64,000 bases of DNA, taken from NCBI GenBank assembly GCA_000719025.1, contig JODP01000009.1:1-64000 (forward strand). Direction: 5' to 3'. Numbering within the stretch: position 1 is the first letter of the stretch; the number at the start of each line of letters is the position of its first letter. The notes below the pieces were generated by a model, which searched no databases, was not told the DNA's origin, and saw only the letters and a list, made by a program, of their open reading frames with translations. Made by a program: the position numbers and the translations under genes. Below are positions 22,862-31,214 of this stretch, piece by piece. This DNA is from Kineosporia aurantiaca JCM 3230 (GTDB lineage: Bacteria > Actinomycetota > Actinomycetes > Actinomycetales > Kineosporiaceae).

Positions 22862-24283
22862 ATGTCTGCCGAAGTGATCGCCCCGGCGGGGACCGGGATC
22901 CCGCGGGACGTCCGGATGGCCCTGACCGCGCTGGTCGTGGGCGCGGCGGCGGCGGTGCTGGACACCACGATCGTCGCCATCGCGCTGCAGTCGCTGGTGA
23001 CCGACCTGCACTCCAGCGTCGGGCAGATCCAGTGGGTCAGTACCGGCTATCTGCTCGCGCTGGCGGTGGTCATCCCGGTCACCGGGTGGGCGCAGCGCCG
23101 GTTCGGGGGTAAGCGGCTGTGGCTGGGCGCGCTGACGGTGTTCCTGCTCGGCTCGGTGCTGAGCGCGTGCGCCTGGAACGCCGGCAGCCTGATCGCCTTC
23201 CGGGTGTTCCAGGGACTCGGCGCGGGGATCGTCTTCCCGCTCATGATGACGCTGGCGATGCAGTCCGCAGCGGCCTTCGGCGGCTCGCGGAGCCGGATCA
23301 TGGCGACGATGAGCATGCCGGTGGCGCTCGGCCCGATCCTCGGTCCGGTGCTCGGCGGGGTGATCCTGAACTGGCTGGACTGGCGCTGGCTGTTCCTGAT
23401 CAACGTGCCGATCGTCGCGGTCGCACTGTGGATGGCGGTGAAGTACCTGCCGGCCGATCGTCCTACCCCGGCGGCGGTCCGGGACTCGAGGTCCGGGCTC
23501 GACGGGCTGGGGCTGGTCCTGGTTGCCCCGGCTCTGGTCGGCCTGCTCCTGGGCCTGTCGAACGTCCACAAGGACGGTGGTTTCGGGCGGACCGACGCCT
23601 GGGGGCCGGTCCTGGCCGGGGTAGTGCTGTTGATCGCCTTCGTAGTGCACGCCCTGCGGGTGAACGCCGCACTGGTGGACGTCCGGTTGCTGGGTAAGCG
23701 CGGAGTGGCTTCGTCCTCGATGCTGCTCTTCCTGACCGGCTTCTGCATCTACGGGGCGATGTTCCTGCTGCCGCTGTACTGGCAGAACCTGCGGGGGTTC
23801 AGCGTGCTGGAGGCCGCGTTGCTGCTGATCCCCCAGGGGGTCGGCTCACTGCTGAGCCGGACGCTGGCGGGACGCCTGACCGACACGATCGGCACCCGGG
23901 CCGTCGCCGTGACCGGCTTCGCGCTGATCGCGATCACCACCGTGCCCTTCGCCCTGGCCGACGCCGGCACCTCGCGGTGGTGGCTGGAGGGCGTGCTGTT
24001 GCTGCGCGGTCTGGGTCTGGGGGCGGTGCTGATCCCGGTGATGTCTGTCGCCTATGTAGGACTGGAGGGCCCGCAGGTCGCCGACGCCTCGATGATCACC
24101 CGGGTGGCCCAGCAGGTGGGTGGTTCGTTCGGCACCGCGATCGTCGCCGTGGTGCTGCAGAGCGCCCTGGCCTCGGGGCCCGCCGAGGGCTTCCGGCAGG
24201 CGTTCTGGTGGACCGTCGGATTCACGGTTCTGGCCGCGGTGCTCTCGTTCGCGCTGCCCGCGAAGGCCGAAACACGAAATTGA
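22862..24283 (+). CDS. MFS drug exporter, DHA2 (14-TM, EmrB/QacA) family
   Basis: A 473-residue integral membrane protein with about 14 hydrophobic helices. Family marks: the acidic motif in TM1 (VLDTTIVAIALQSL, residues about 33-46), W-x-x-x-x-Y in TM2 (QWVSTGYLLALAVV) and the motif C-like GPILGPVLGGVILNWLDWRW (near 160-179). It should export hydrophobic compounds in exchange for protons. ATG 22862 is decided by GAGGAGGACAGG directly upstream; upstream in-frame codons at 22796 would overlap the promoter. Regulated by the divergent TetR (inference from the operator). Confidence 0.92.
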   Translation: MSAEVIAPAGTGIPRDVRMALTALVVGAAAAVLDTTIVAIALQSLVTDLHSSVGQIQWVSTGYLLALAVVIPVTGWAQRRFGGKRLWLGALTVFLLGSVLSACAWNAGSLIAFRVFQGLGAGIVFPLMMTLAMQSAAAFGGSRSRIMATMSMPVALGPILGPVLGGVILNWLDWRWLFLINVPIVAVALWMAVKYLPADRPTPAAVRDSRSGLDGLGLVLVAPALVGLLLGLSNVHKDGGFGRTDAWGPVLAGVVLLIAFVVHALRVNAALVDVRLLGKRGVASSSMLLFLTGFCIYGAMFLLPLYWQNLRGFSVLEAALLLIPQGVGSLLSRTLAGRLTDTIGTRAVAVTGFALIAITTVPFALADAGTSRWWLEGVLLLRGLGLGAVLIPVMSVAYVGLEGPQVADASMITRVAQQVGGSFGTAIVAVVLQSALASGPAEGFRQAFWWTVGFTVLAAVLSFALPAKAETRN

Positions 24284-24636
24284 CCTGACGAAAGCTGTCC
24301 CTCAGCAGGGAATTTCGGATCCGCTGCCCGTTTGTGTCTGCGACGGGGGTCTGCCGGGTTAACATTGGCCATCGTGGGCGCAAAGATCTGGACGGCCCGA
24401 CGATGTTCTGTTGGACCCGACGGCCCCCACAGCGGTGGCCCGGGCGCCATGTGCCAATGGCGTGAAATCACTGACGATGTTCTGGGCCCCCCGCGACTGC
24501 GTGCCGATAGAGGCAGGTAAGCCGCCTCTGGCGTGCGACCTCTTAGTACAGCAAGGAACAGCGCGGGCGCTGCTCGATTCCGCACGCCCGCGCGGACTAT
24601 CGAACCGGCGACAACTTCAAGATCGGGACAGCGATC
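24284..24636. other. 353-bp intergenic region with direct and inverted repeats before the aldolase gene
   Basis: No gene is seen. GACGATGTTCTG occurs twice (24399-24410 and 24473-24484). CATTGGC near 24364 is matched by GCCAATG near 24453 in inverse orientation. A 9-bp G+C stem (24561-24569 with 24585-24593, 15-base loop) lies about 45 bases before the start codon. This looks like a regulatory leader; no known riboswitch was recognised. Confidence 0.4.
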
Positions 24637-25617
24637 ATGGTGGCGGACAGTACGGACACATCGGCCCTCTTCAGCTCCATCGGTGGAGTCATTCCGCCGA
24701 TCTGCACCCCCCTGACGCCGGACCGGCGCCTGGACCTCGACTCCCTGCGAAACCTCCGGGCCCACCTCATCGGGCAGGGCGTGAGCGGGATCTTCGCGCT
24801 CGGCACGATGGGTGAGGGGCACTACCTCACGCCCAGCCAGTCCAGCACCGTGGTCGAGACGCTGGCCGCCGAGAAACGCGGTGAGCCACTGCTTGTCGGC
24901 ATCGTCGAGCCCACCACCCCCCGGGTTCTCGAGGGCATCGACCGGCTGGTCTCGGAGCAGGTGGACGGCATCGTCGTCACCGGCCCGTTCTACGCCAACG
25001 TCAGTGAGCCGGAAATCCTGCGGCACTTCGAGCTGATCGCAAGTCATTCTCCGGTGCCGGTTCTCGCCTACAACATGCCGAGCAACACCGGGTACGCCCT
25101 GACCGCGCACACCATGACCGAGCTGCTGGCCGAGGACCTGATCGTCGGGATCAAGGACAGCTCGCTCGACCTGACCAACCTGCGCCGGGTCACCGTCGGG
25201 GTGCCGAACGTGGACAAGAAGCTGATCTTCACCGGTTCCGACACGCTGCTCGACTGCGCGCTCGACATCGGGGCGAACGGGGCCGTCACCGGCCTGTCCA
25301 ACATCGCCGCCGACCAGTTCGTCGGGGCGATGGCCGCACACGCCGGCGGCCGCCGGGCCGAGCTCTCCAGCATCCTGCGCATCCTCAACATCCTGGTGCA
25401 GGTCTACGTGCCGACCGAGGTCGAGCGCGGCCCGAACAGCACGGCGATCGGCGCGCTGAAATCCGCGCTGGTGGAACAGGGAGTCATCGCGTCGGACACG
25501 CTGAGCGAGCCGATGACGCCGGTCACCGAGGGCCGGCGCGAGCACGTGCGCTCGGTGCTGGACGAGGCACGCCAGTTGCACGAGATGGCGGAGACGACGC
25601 CCGGGCTGACGGTCTGA
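24637..25617 (+). CDS. Dihydrodipicolinate synthase / N-acetylneuraminate lyase family aldolase
   Basis: A 326-residue class I aldolase of the DapA/NanA family. The substrate-carboxylate loop reads GTMGEGHYLT (near 56), the catalytic Tyr is in VLAYNMPSNTG (near 145) and the Schiff-base Lys in VGIKDSS (near 172). The GTMGE loop in place of the usual GTTGE suggests a substrate other than the housekeeping DapA reaction, perhaps a 2-keto-3-deoxy sugar acid; that is inference. No lysine-pathway or sialic-acid genes are adjacent. ATG 24637 has only a weak GGGAC upstream. The gene ends at a strong bidirectional terminator. Confidence 0.88.
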   Translation: MVADSTDTSALFSSIGGVIPPICTPLTPDRRLDLDSLRNLRAHLIGQGVSGIFALGTMGEGHYLTPSQSSTVVETLAAEKRGEPLLVGIVEPTTPRVLEGIDRLVSEQVDGIVVTGPFYANVSEPEILRHFELIASHSPVPVLAYNMPSNTGYALTAHTMTELLAEDLIVGIKDSSLDLTNLRRVTVGVPNVDKKLIFTGSDTLLDCALDIGANGAVTGLSNIAADQFVGAMAAHAGGRRAELSSILRILNILVQVYVPTEVERGPNSTAIGALKSALVEQGVIASDTLSEPMTPVTEGRREHVRSVLDEARQLHEMAETTPGLTV

Positions 25618-25624
25618 GGTCGCC

Positions 25625-25659
25625 CCTGGCCTGAGGGGATCGTTACCCCTCAGGCCAGG
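25625..25659. terminator. Bidirectional terminator between the aldolase and DNA ligase genes
   Basis: A perfect 14-bp stem: CCTGGCCTGAGGGG (25625-25638), 7-base loop, CCCCTCAGGCCAGG (25646-25659). The ligase stop codon (25650-25652) lies in the right arm. Confidence 0.85.
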
Positions 25660-26702
25660 TCCTCGGGCGTGAGATCCAGGCGTACGCGCAGGAATCGGGT
25701 GGGATGCCGCCAGTAGCCGGCGTCGTCGGCCAGGTCGGCGTGCACCTCGACGACCACGGTCGGCTCGACCCGGACGATCGGAAGCCGGCGTGGATTGGTC
25801 CAGGCGCCAAGTCTTCCCGTCGAAAGGTGGTCCGGCAGGAAATGCTCGGCTGTGCTCACCTGGAGGTGGGCAAGGATCTCGGTGCGTTGCCGGGGGCTGA
25901 GTTCCGTGGTCGTCCCGGCGATCTCGAGCGTGCCGGCGGCGTTGGGCCGGGCCAGGATCAGGCGTTCCGGTCTTTGGGCGGTTCCGGTCACGGCGGCGAC
26001 CAGGGCCTCCGCGCTGTCACGGATGCGGAGTTTCAGCCACGCCCGCCGCCCCGACTGGTAGCGCACCGCAAGCCCTTTGATCACCAGCCCCTCGATCCCC
26101 ACCCGGGCGTCCGCATAGTCACGCAACCAGTTGGCGGCCACCTCGTGGTCACGAGTGGCCGGGGTAACCGCAAATGGTGGACGCAGCTGGGTCACCAGCG
26201 CTTGGAGCTTCCGTCTGCGTACGCGGAGTGGTTCCTGGGCATAGGCTTTCCCGTCCCATTGAAGAACGTCGAACGCCACGAACGACGCGGGCTGCCGGTA
26301 GGTGGTCCTCGTCCGGGCCGCCATGCGCTTCTGCAGGGCTCCGAAGTCGAGTCGGTCGCCGTTCCAGATCACCAGTTCCCCGTCGAGCAGCGAACCCGGC
26401 GGAAACTGCTCGGCCGCCGCACGGGCAATGTCCGGGAACACCCCGGTCAGGTCCGTGTGCCTCCGCGACCTGATCAAGGGCGTCCCCTGGCCGGTCACCC
26501 CCAAAAGCCCGCGGTAACCGTCCCACTTCGGCTCGTACTGGCAGCCTCCGGGCAGAGCGCGGGCGGGCGGCAGGTGATCAACGCTCTTGGCCAGCATCGG
26601 TTCGTCCGGCCAAGGCAGATCTTCGCCGTGGTCGGGTTCGAGCGCGGGGCGGGGCACGTTCCTGAGTACCGGGGGAGGGGCGGTCGCGTCGCGCTGGGCC
26701 AC
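25650..26702 (-). CDS. ATP-dependent DNA ligase (LigC/LigD ligase-domain type)
   Basis: A 350-residue ATP-dependent ligase with only the core domains. Motif I with the adenylated Lys is YEPKWDGYRG (near 57), motif III FVAFDVLQWDG (near 143), motif IV GIEGLVIKG (near 203) and motif V WLKLRIRD (near 222); an OB-fold follows. It matches stand-alone LigC enzymes and the ligase module of LigD, which act in end joining or gap repair. Neither a polymerase domain nor Ku is in the window; a separate phosphoesterase domain gene lies at 45848. GTG 26702 is 13 bases after the preceding gene's stop, so they are likely cotranscribed. Confidence 0.88.
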   Translation of the reverse strand: MAQRDATAPPPVLRNVPRPALEPDHGEDLPWPDEPMLAKSVDHLPPARALPGGCQYEPKWDGYRGLLGVTGQGTPLIRSRRHTDLTGVFPDIARAAAEQFPPGSLLDGELVIWNGDRLDFGALQKRMAARTRTTYRQPASFVAFDVLQWDGKAYAQEPLRVRRRKLQALVTQLRPPFAVTPATRDHEVAANWLRDYADARVGIEGLVIKGLAVRYQSGRRAWLKLRIRDSAEALVAAVTGTAQRPERLILARPNAAGTLEIAGTTTELSPRQRTEILAHLQVSTAEHFLPDHLSTGRLGAWTNPRRLPIVRVEPTVVVEVHADLADDAGYWRHPTRFLRVRLDLTPEDLA

Positions 26703-26715
26703 CCGGACGGAGTAG

Positions 26716-28023
26716 TCACGGGCCGAGGTTCTTCTGCAGGAAGGCGAAGGTCTGACCGGTCAGGGCGGTGTAGGCGTCGTGCGGGCTCGCGGTGCCGAAG
26801 AGGAACGGAAGATCGGGCAGGAGGAAGGGGGCGTCGGTGAAGCTCAGGTGTTTCGTGTGGGGCACCACGACGCGCTCGGCCCGGGGTAGCTGAGCCAGGG
26901 CGGCCCGGAACCTCTCGTCGTCCTGCGGATTGCCGGAACCGTCGCCCGCGACCAGCGCCAGGACGGGCTGGGCCGGGCGGGCCTGGTTGCGCGGCTGGCC
27001 GTCGATGTCGATCGCCGCCCGGAACCGCTGGTCCTGCGCGGCCGCCTGAAGAGCGGCGGCGCCTCCGGCGGAGTGCCCGGCGACGGCGATCCGGGTCCGG
27101 TCCAGCCGGCCCCGGAAGAACGGCATGGCCTCGAACTGGTCCAGCGCGAAACTGAGGTCCGCGGCCCGGATCGTGGTGAGGTGGTCGGCCTCGGCGTCGT
27201 CCTTCGTGTCGTCTCCCGTCGCCCCCACCGTTGACCGGATCGGCTCGCCCGCCTGAGTCACCGTCAGGGCCGAGTCGTACGGGTGGTCCAGCGCCACCAC
27301 CAGGTACCCCCGCGCGGCGAGGAACTCGGCCCAGGCGGTGTTCTGGGTGCGCACACTGAGCAGACCGGGTGAGAACAACACCACGGGGTAGCGCTTGTTG
27401 GTCCTGGGTAGGGGTGCGTTCGTGGTCGCCCAGCTGTGCCCCTTGACGGCCTCGCCGAGCAGGAACGACGGCACGCCGAACGAACGCCCCAGACCCTCGG
27501 CGACCTTCTTGGACTCGTACTCACCGCCTAGGTAGGAGGCGCGGGGACCGGCGGTCGCAGCCGGGTACCAGATCTGCGCTGTGACCTTACGCCGGTCGTT
27601 CGGATCGGCCGTGGCCGTCTCGGGCCGATCCGGGTCGGTCCAGTAGGCCACGGTGGTGCCCACGGGGTAGGTGCCGCCGGGCTTGGGCAGGTCCAGCGGG
27701 TGGAAGCCCCAGATCGCCACCCCACCCACGATCACGGCGGCCAGGGCCGCGGTCAGGCCGAGACCGAAGAACACCCCGCCGAGGGTGCGGCGAGGTCGGC
27801 CGGTGATGCTCCGGAATCCCGCCAGGCCAACGGCCAGGACGCCGCCGGCCAGCACCCCGATGAACTGCCAGCGCAGGCCCTCGACGATGAGCTCGACCAG
27901 GGCTGCGACGAGGAAGAGGGCGGTCGCGATCAGGGTGACCGGACGGCGGACAGTTTCCTGAGCCAGGGCGGCGATCAGGACGAACACGGCACTGGCGATG
28001 AAAACGTAGTCGAGCGCGGTCAT
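26716..28023 (-). CDS. Membrane-anchored PAF-acetylhydrolase-like alpha/beta hydrolase
   Basis: A 435-residue protein with three to four N-terminal transmembrane helices (about 5-22, 28-48, 52-70, 84-108) and a large extracytoplasmic alpha/beta hydrolase domain. The nucleophile elbow is VAGHSAGGAAAL (Ser near 322), with a catalytic His in PHTKHLSF (near 396) and a candidate Asp in AIDIDGQP (near 342). It resembles the platelet-activating factor acetylhydrolase isoform II family and related cutinase-like lipases. The substrate is unknown; the membrane anchor suggests action on lipids or polyesters outside the cell. Its stop is 13 bases before the ligase start. Confidence 0.85.
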   Translation of the reverse strand: MTALDYVFIASAVFVLIAALAQETVRRPVTLIATALFLVAALVELIVEGLRWQFIGVLAGGVLAVGLAGFRSITGRPRRTLGGVFFGLGLTAALAAVIVGGVAIWGFHPLDLPKPGGTYPVGTTVAYWTDPDRPETATADPNDRRKVTAQIWYPAATAGPRASYLGGEYESKKVAEGLGRSFGVPSFLLGEAVKGHSWATTNAPLPRTNKRYPVVLFSPGLLSVRTQNTAWAEFLAARGYLVVALDHPYDSALTVTQAGEPIRSTVGATGDDTKDDAEADHLTTIRAADLSFALDQFEAMPFFRGRLDRTRIAVAGHSAGGAAALQAAAQDQRFRAAIDIDGQPRNQARPAQPVLALVAGDGSGNPQDDERFRAALAQLPRAERVVVPHTKHLSFTDAPFLLPDLPFLFGTASPHDAYTALTGQTFAFLQKNLGP

Positions 28024-28103
28024 TTGACCATGGTGCTGCTCTGAGGTAGGGCAAAGCGTCAGTCCGCGGGGCGATCTGCGTCAGCCTGAGGGCGGAGGCA
28101 GGA

Positions 28104-29021
28104 TCAGACCAGGGTGGTGGGGTCGGTGTTGGCGCCGCAGATCACGACGGCCACCCGCTCGTCCGGGGCCGGGGTGTAGGCGCCGGAGGTCAGCGCGGCG
28201 TAGGCGGCTGCGGCGCCGTGTTCGGCGGGGATGCGGTAGTCGCGCCACAGGCGGGCACGAGCTTCGACGATGGCTTCGTCGGCGACCAGGACCGAGGTGG
28301 GTTTGGTGCGCTCAGCCAGGGCCCAGCCAATGTCCCCGATGCGGCGGGCGCCGAGAGAGTCTGCTGCTACCCCGGAAACGCTGACGTCTACCGGTTCCCC
28401 AGCGGCCAGCGCTGCGTGCAGGGTGGGGCAGTTCTCCGACTCCACTGCGACCACCTTCGCGCGGCCCTCGGCGGAGGCGGCAATCCCGGCGAAGAGTCCC
28501 GCCCCGCCCACCGCCACCACGATCGTGTCCACGCGGGGCTCGTCCTGGAGGATCTCCTCGGCCAGTGTGCCTGCCCCGGCGGCGATCTCCGGCTGGTCGT
28601 AGGCGTGGCAGAAGAGCGCTCCCGACTCCGCGGCGTGCTGTACCGCGGCGGCGTAGGCCTCGGCATACTCCCGGCCGACCTGCACCACCTCGGCGCCGTA
28701 GGACCGCAGGAGGGCAACCTTCACCGCGGGCGCGTTCTCGGGTACGAAGACGTGAGCGGGGACTCCAAGCACGGAGGCGGCGTGGGCGTTGGCCAGGCCA
28801 GCGTTACCCCCGGACGCGGTGACAATACCGACGGCCGGGTCGAGCTCGCCGCGTTCCTGGGCCGCGAGCTGCCGGTTGAAGGCGCCGCGGGTCTTGAAGA
28901 CGCCGGTGCTCTGGAGGAACTCGCATTTGAACCAAAGGCCGTCCGCGGCCAGCAGGGGAGTGTGCCGAACGTAGGGGGCGATGCGGGTGCGGGCGGAGAG
29001 GACGTCGTCGCGCGTGATCAC
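28104..29021 (-). CDS. PLP-dependent threonine/serine dehydratase-like enzyme
   Basis: A 305-residue fold-type II PLP enzyme. The PLP Lys is in GVFKTRGAF (near 42), the phosphate loop SGGNAGLANA near 70, and VAVGGAGLFAG near 172. It lacks a regulatory ACT domain, so it is closer to catabolic threonine dehydratase or serine racemase-like proteins than to biosynthetic IlvA. Expected reaction: L-threonine or L-serine to a 2-oxo acid plus ammonia. The GTG at 29021 lies six bases after TAGGCT, a leaderless arrangement. It is separated by 22 bases from the next gene upstream on the same strand but has its own promoter. Confidence 0.9.
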   Translation of the reverse strand: MITRDDVLSARTRIAPYVRHTPLLAADGLWFKCEFLQSTGVFKTRGAFNRQLAAQERGELDPAVGIVTASGGNAGLANAHAASVLGVPAHVFVPENAPAVKVALLRSYGAEVVQVGREYAEAYAAAVQHAAESGALFCHAYDQPEIAAGAGTLAEEILQDEPRVDTIVVAVGGAGLFAGIAASAEGRAKVVAVESENCPTLHAALAAGEPVDVSVSGVAADSLGARRIGDIGWALAERTKPTSVLVADEAIVEARARLWRDYRIPAEHGAAAAYAALTSGAYTPAPDERVAVVICGANTDPTTLV

Positions 29022-29033
29022 GTTCCGAGCCTA
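29022..29033 (-). promoter_or_regulatory. Leaderless promoter -10 box
   Basis: Leftward TAGGCT (29033-29028) is six bases before the GTG at 29021. Confidence 0.6.
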
Positions 29034-29043
29034 GGCGGGTTCG

Positions 29044-29619
29044 CTAGGCCTCGTCGGTCAGGGGGCCGGTGGAACGGGTGAGGCTGAGCAGGACCTCGCG
29101 GGTGCGTTCCAGTTCCGCGTGCGAGTGCCCGCCTTCGTAAAGCCCGGCGATCCCCGCTCCGTCCGTGGCCCGGAACACCACCAGCACCCGCTGCGGGTCC
29201 AGGCCGTCCGCAGCGAAGTACTCGTCCCAGCGGGCTTTGTCCTTCCGCATCACCTCGGCCACGCCCGGCACGTTGGCCACCGCCGCAAGCATCGCGACGT
29301 GCTCGACCGGGGAGGACTCGTGGCGCAGGGAGTCGAACGATGCCTGGACGTAGCCGCGCAGCCGCCGGCCCTCGGCCCGGTCGGCCGGGTCCACCGCCGC
29401 CCGCACCGTCGCCGCGAAGCGTTCCAGCAGGTCCTCGGCCAAGGCCCGCATCAGCTCGTCACGGGAGTGGAAATGGTGCAACAACCCGCCCTTGGAGACG
29501 CCGGCCGCCCGGGCGATCGTGTCGATGCTGACCCCGGCGCCCTTCTCGGCCACCACCCGGGCGGCGGCGTCCAGCACCGTGCGTCGCGTTCTCGCCGGAT
29601 CGCGCTCGCGTTCGGCCAC
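29044..29619 (-). CDS. TetR-family transcriptional repressor
   Basis: A 191-residue TetR protein. Helix-turn-helix: VSIDTIARAAGVSKGGLLHH (near 30-49). The following ligand domain is of the AefR/TetR_C type with a conserved FHSRDELMRAL linker. The GTG at 29619 is selected by AGGGAGAG seven bases upstream; the open frame continues far upstream through the divergent gene's promoter but is not a sensible start. The divergent MFS exporter has two copies of a CCGACCAAA-type operator before it, so this is very likely its repressor. Confidence 0.9.
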   Translation of the reverse strand: MAERERDPARTRRTVLDAAARVVAEKGAGVSIDTIARAAGVSKGGLLHHFHSRDELMRALAEDLLERFAATVRAAVDPADRAEGRRLRGYVQASFDSLRHESSPVEHVAMLAAVANVPGVAEVMRKDKARWDEYFAADGLDPQRVLVVFRATDGAGIAGLYEGGHSHAELERTREVLLSLTRSTGPLTDEA

Positions 29620-29664
29620 GAAGCTCTCCCTGTTCTCGTGATCACTACCCGCCCAGCCTAGTAG

Positions 29665-29701
29665 CCGACCAAATGGTTTGCTGAGCCGACCAAACGGTCG
29701 G
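29665..29701. promoter_or_regulatory. Tandem TetR operators, 21 bp apart
   Basis: CCGACC-AAAC-GGTCGG (29686-29701) is a perfect 16-bp palindrome. A weaker copy, CCGACCAAATGGTTTG, starts at 29665. The 21-bp offset equals two helical turns, as in cooperative dimer-of-dimers TetR binding. The right site touches the -10 TAGTCT (29702-29707) of the exporter gene. Confidence 0.75.
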
Positions 29702-29713
29702 TAGTCTGACGGC

Positions 29714-31204
29714 ATGAGCACCTCGGTCCTGGCCCCTACCGACTCCCCGGCCCGCCTCGCCGGCCGCCGCGAGTGGCTCGCGCTCGTCCCCCTGACCCTG
29801 GCGGTGACCCTGCTCGCGGTGGACGGCACGGTGCTGGCCCTGGCCGTGCCCTCGCTCTCGGCCGACCTGAACGCCTCCGCCACCGACCTGCTCTGGATCT
29901 GTGACGTCTACTCGTTCGCGCTGGCCGGCCTGCTGATCAGCATGGGCACTCTGGCCGACCGGATCGGCCGCCGCCGGTTGCTGCTGATCGGCGGCACCGG
30001 GTTCGGCCTGGCCTCGCTGCTGGCCGCCTTCGCCCCCGGCCCGGGCTGGCTGATCGCCGCCCGGGCGGTGCTCGGCGTCGCCGGGGCCACCCTGATGCCG
30101 GCCACGCTCTCGATCGTCCGCAACCTGTTCCCGGACGACCGGCAGCGCACCCGGGCGGTGGCCATCTGGTCCACCGGCGGGGCCGGGGGAGCGGCGCTCG
30201 GCCCGCTGGTCGGCGGGGTCCTGCTCGAGCACTTCTGGTGGGGATCGGTCTTCGTGATCAACCTGCCGATCATGGCGATGATGGTGCTGACCGTGTTCTG
30301 GCTGGTGCCGGAGTCGCGCGACCCCCACCCGGGCCGGTTCGACCTGCTCAGCGCCGTGCTGTCGGTGGTCGCGATCGTGCCGCTGGTCTGGGCCGTGAAG
30401 CACACCGCCCACGACGGGCCGGACGGGCTCGCGCTCGCGGTGGCGCTGACCGGGGTCGGGTTCGGCGTGGTCTTCGCCCGCCGCCAGCGGGTGCTGCCGG
30501 ATCCGCTGGTCGACCTGACCCTGTTCCGCCGCCCGGCGTTCGCGGGGACCGTGCTGGCCTCGTTCATCGCGATCTTCGCCTTCAGCGGCCTGCTGTACTT
30601 CTTCTCGCAGTATCTCCAGCTGGTGCACGGCTATTCACCGTTCCGCGCCGGCCTGCGGGAGATGCCGCTGACCGTGGCCTCGATCGTGGTCGCGGTGGTG
30701 GCGGTGCCGTTGATCGCCCGGATCGGCGTCGGCCGGACCCTCGGGTCCTCGCTGCTGCTGAGTGCGCTCGGGTTCGTCGTGCTGGCGGTCTTCGAAACCG
30801 CCCAGGGCTATGCCGGTCTCCTGGTCGGGCTGATCGTGATCGGGCTGGGCGTGGGCCTGGTGTTCACCGCCGCGACCGACGCCGTGCTGGGTTCGGTCCC
30901 ACGGGAGCGGGCGGGCTCGGCCTCGGCGATCTCCGAGATGTCCTACGAGCTGGGCGTGGCGGTGGGGATCGCGGTGCTGGGCAGCCTGCAGGGCGTGCTC
31001 TACCGCGATCGCCTGCCCGGTTTCCCCGGTCCGGCCCGGGACTCGCTGGCCGAGGCCACGCAGGTGCTCGGTCCGGGTGAGCTCCTGGAGGCGGCCCAGC
31101 ACGCCTTCGCGGAGGCCATGCGGGCCACCTCCTGGATCGCGGCGGCGCTTCTGGTGGTGGCCGGTGTGGTGGCCTGGCGGGTGGTTCCCTCCGAGCGTCG
31201 GTAA
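29714..31204 (+). CDS. MFS drug exporter, DHA2 (14-TM) family
   Basis: A 496-residue multi-pass exporter of the SmvA/LfrA/QacA type. TM1 carries AVDGTVLALAVPSLSADL, TM2 WICDVYSFALAGLLISMG, the cytoplasmic loop motif A reads GTLADRIGRRRLLL, and a motif C-like GGAALGPLVGGVLLEHFWWG sits in TM5. It should expel quaternary ammonium or other amphipathic drugs with the proton gradient. TAGTCT six bases before the ATG marks a leaderless transcript whose start would be covered by the tandem TetR operators. It ends in a 15-bp palindrome (31200-31214) that also contains the stop codon of the convergent PemK-like gene. Confidence 0.93.
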   Translation: MSTSVLAPTDSPARLAGRREWLALVPLTLAVTLLAVDGTVLALAVPSLSADLNASATDLLWICDVYSFALAGLLISMGTLADRIGRRRLLLIGGTGFGLASLLAAFAPGPGWLIAARAVLGVAGATLMPATLSIVRNLFPDDRQRTRAVAIWSTGGAGGAALGPLVGGVLLEHFWWGSVFVINLPIMAMMVLTVFWLVPESRDPHPGRFDLLSAVLSVVAIVPLVWAVKHTAHDGPDGLALAVALTGVGFGVVFARRQRVLPDPLVDLTLFRRPAFAGTVLASFIAIFAFSGLLYFFSQYLQLVHGYSPFRAGLREMPLTVASIVVAVVAVPLIARIGVGRTLGSSLLLSALGFVVLAVFETAQGYAGLLVGLIVIGLGVGLVFTAATDAVLGSVPRERAGSASAISEMSYELGVAVGIAVLGSLQGVLYRDRLPGFPGPARDSLAEATQVLGPGELLEAAQHAFAEAMRATSWIAAALLVVAGVVAWRVVPSERR

Positions 31205-31214
31205 GGGCCTTACC
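31200..31214. repeat. 15-bp palindrome spanning two convergent stop codons
   Basis: GGTAAGGGCCTTACC contains TAA of the exporter (31202-31204) and the reverse-strand TAA of the PemK-like gene (31210-31212). Confidence 0.7.

Noticed and set aside
24052..25581. 509-residue open frame on the minus strand
   Set aside because: Antisense to the aldolase gene, with no family resemblance and no promoter.
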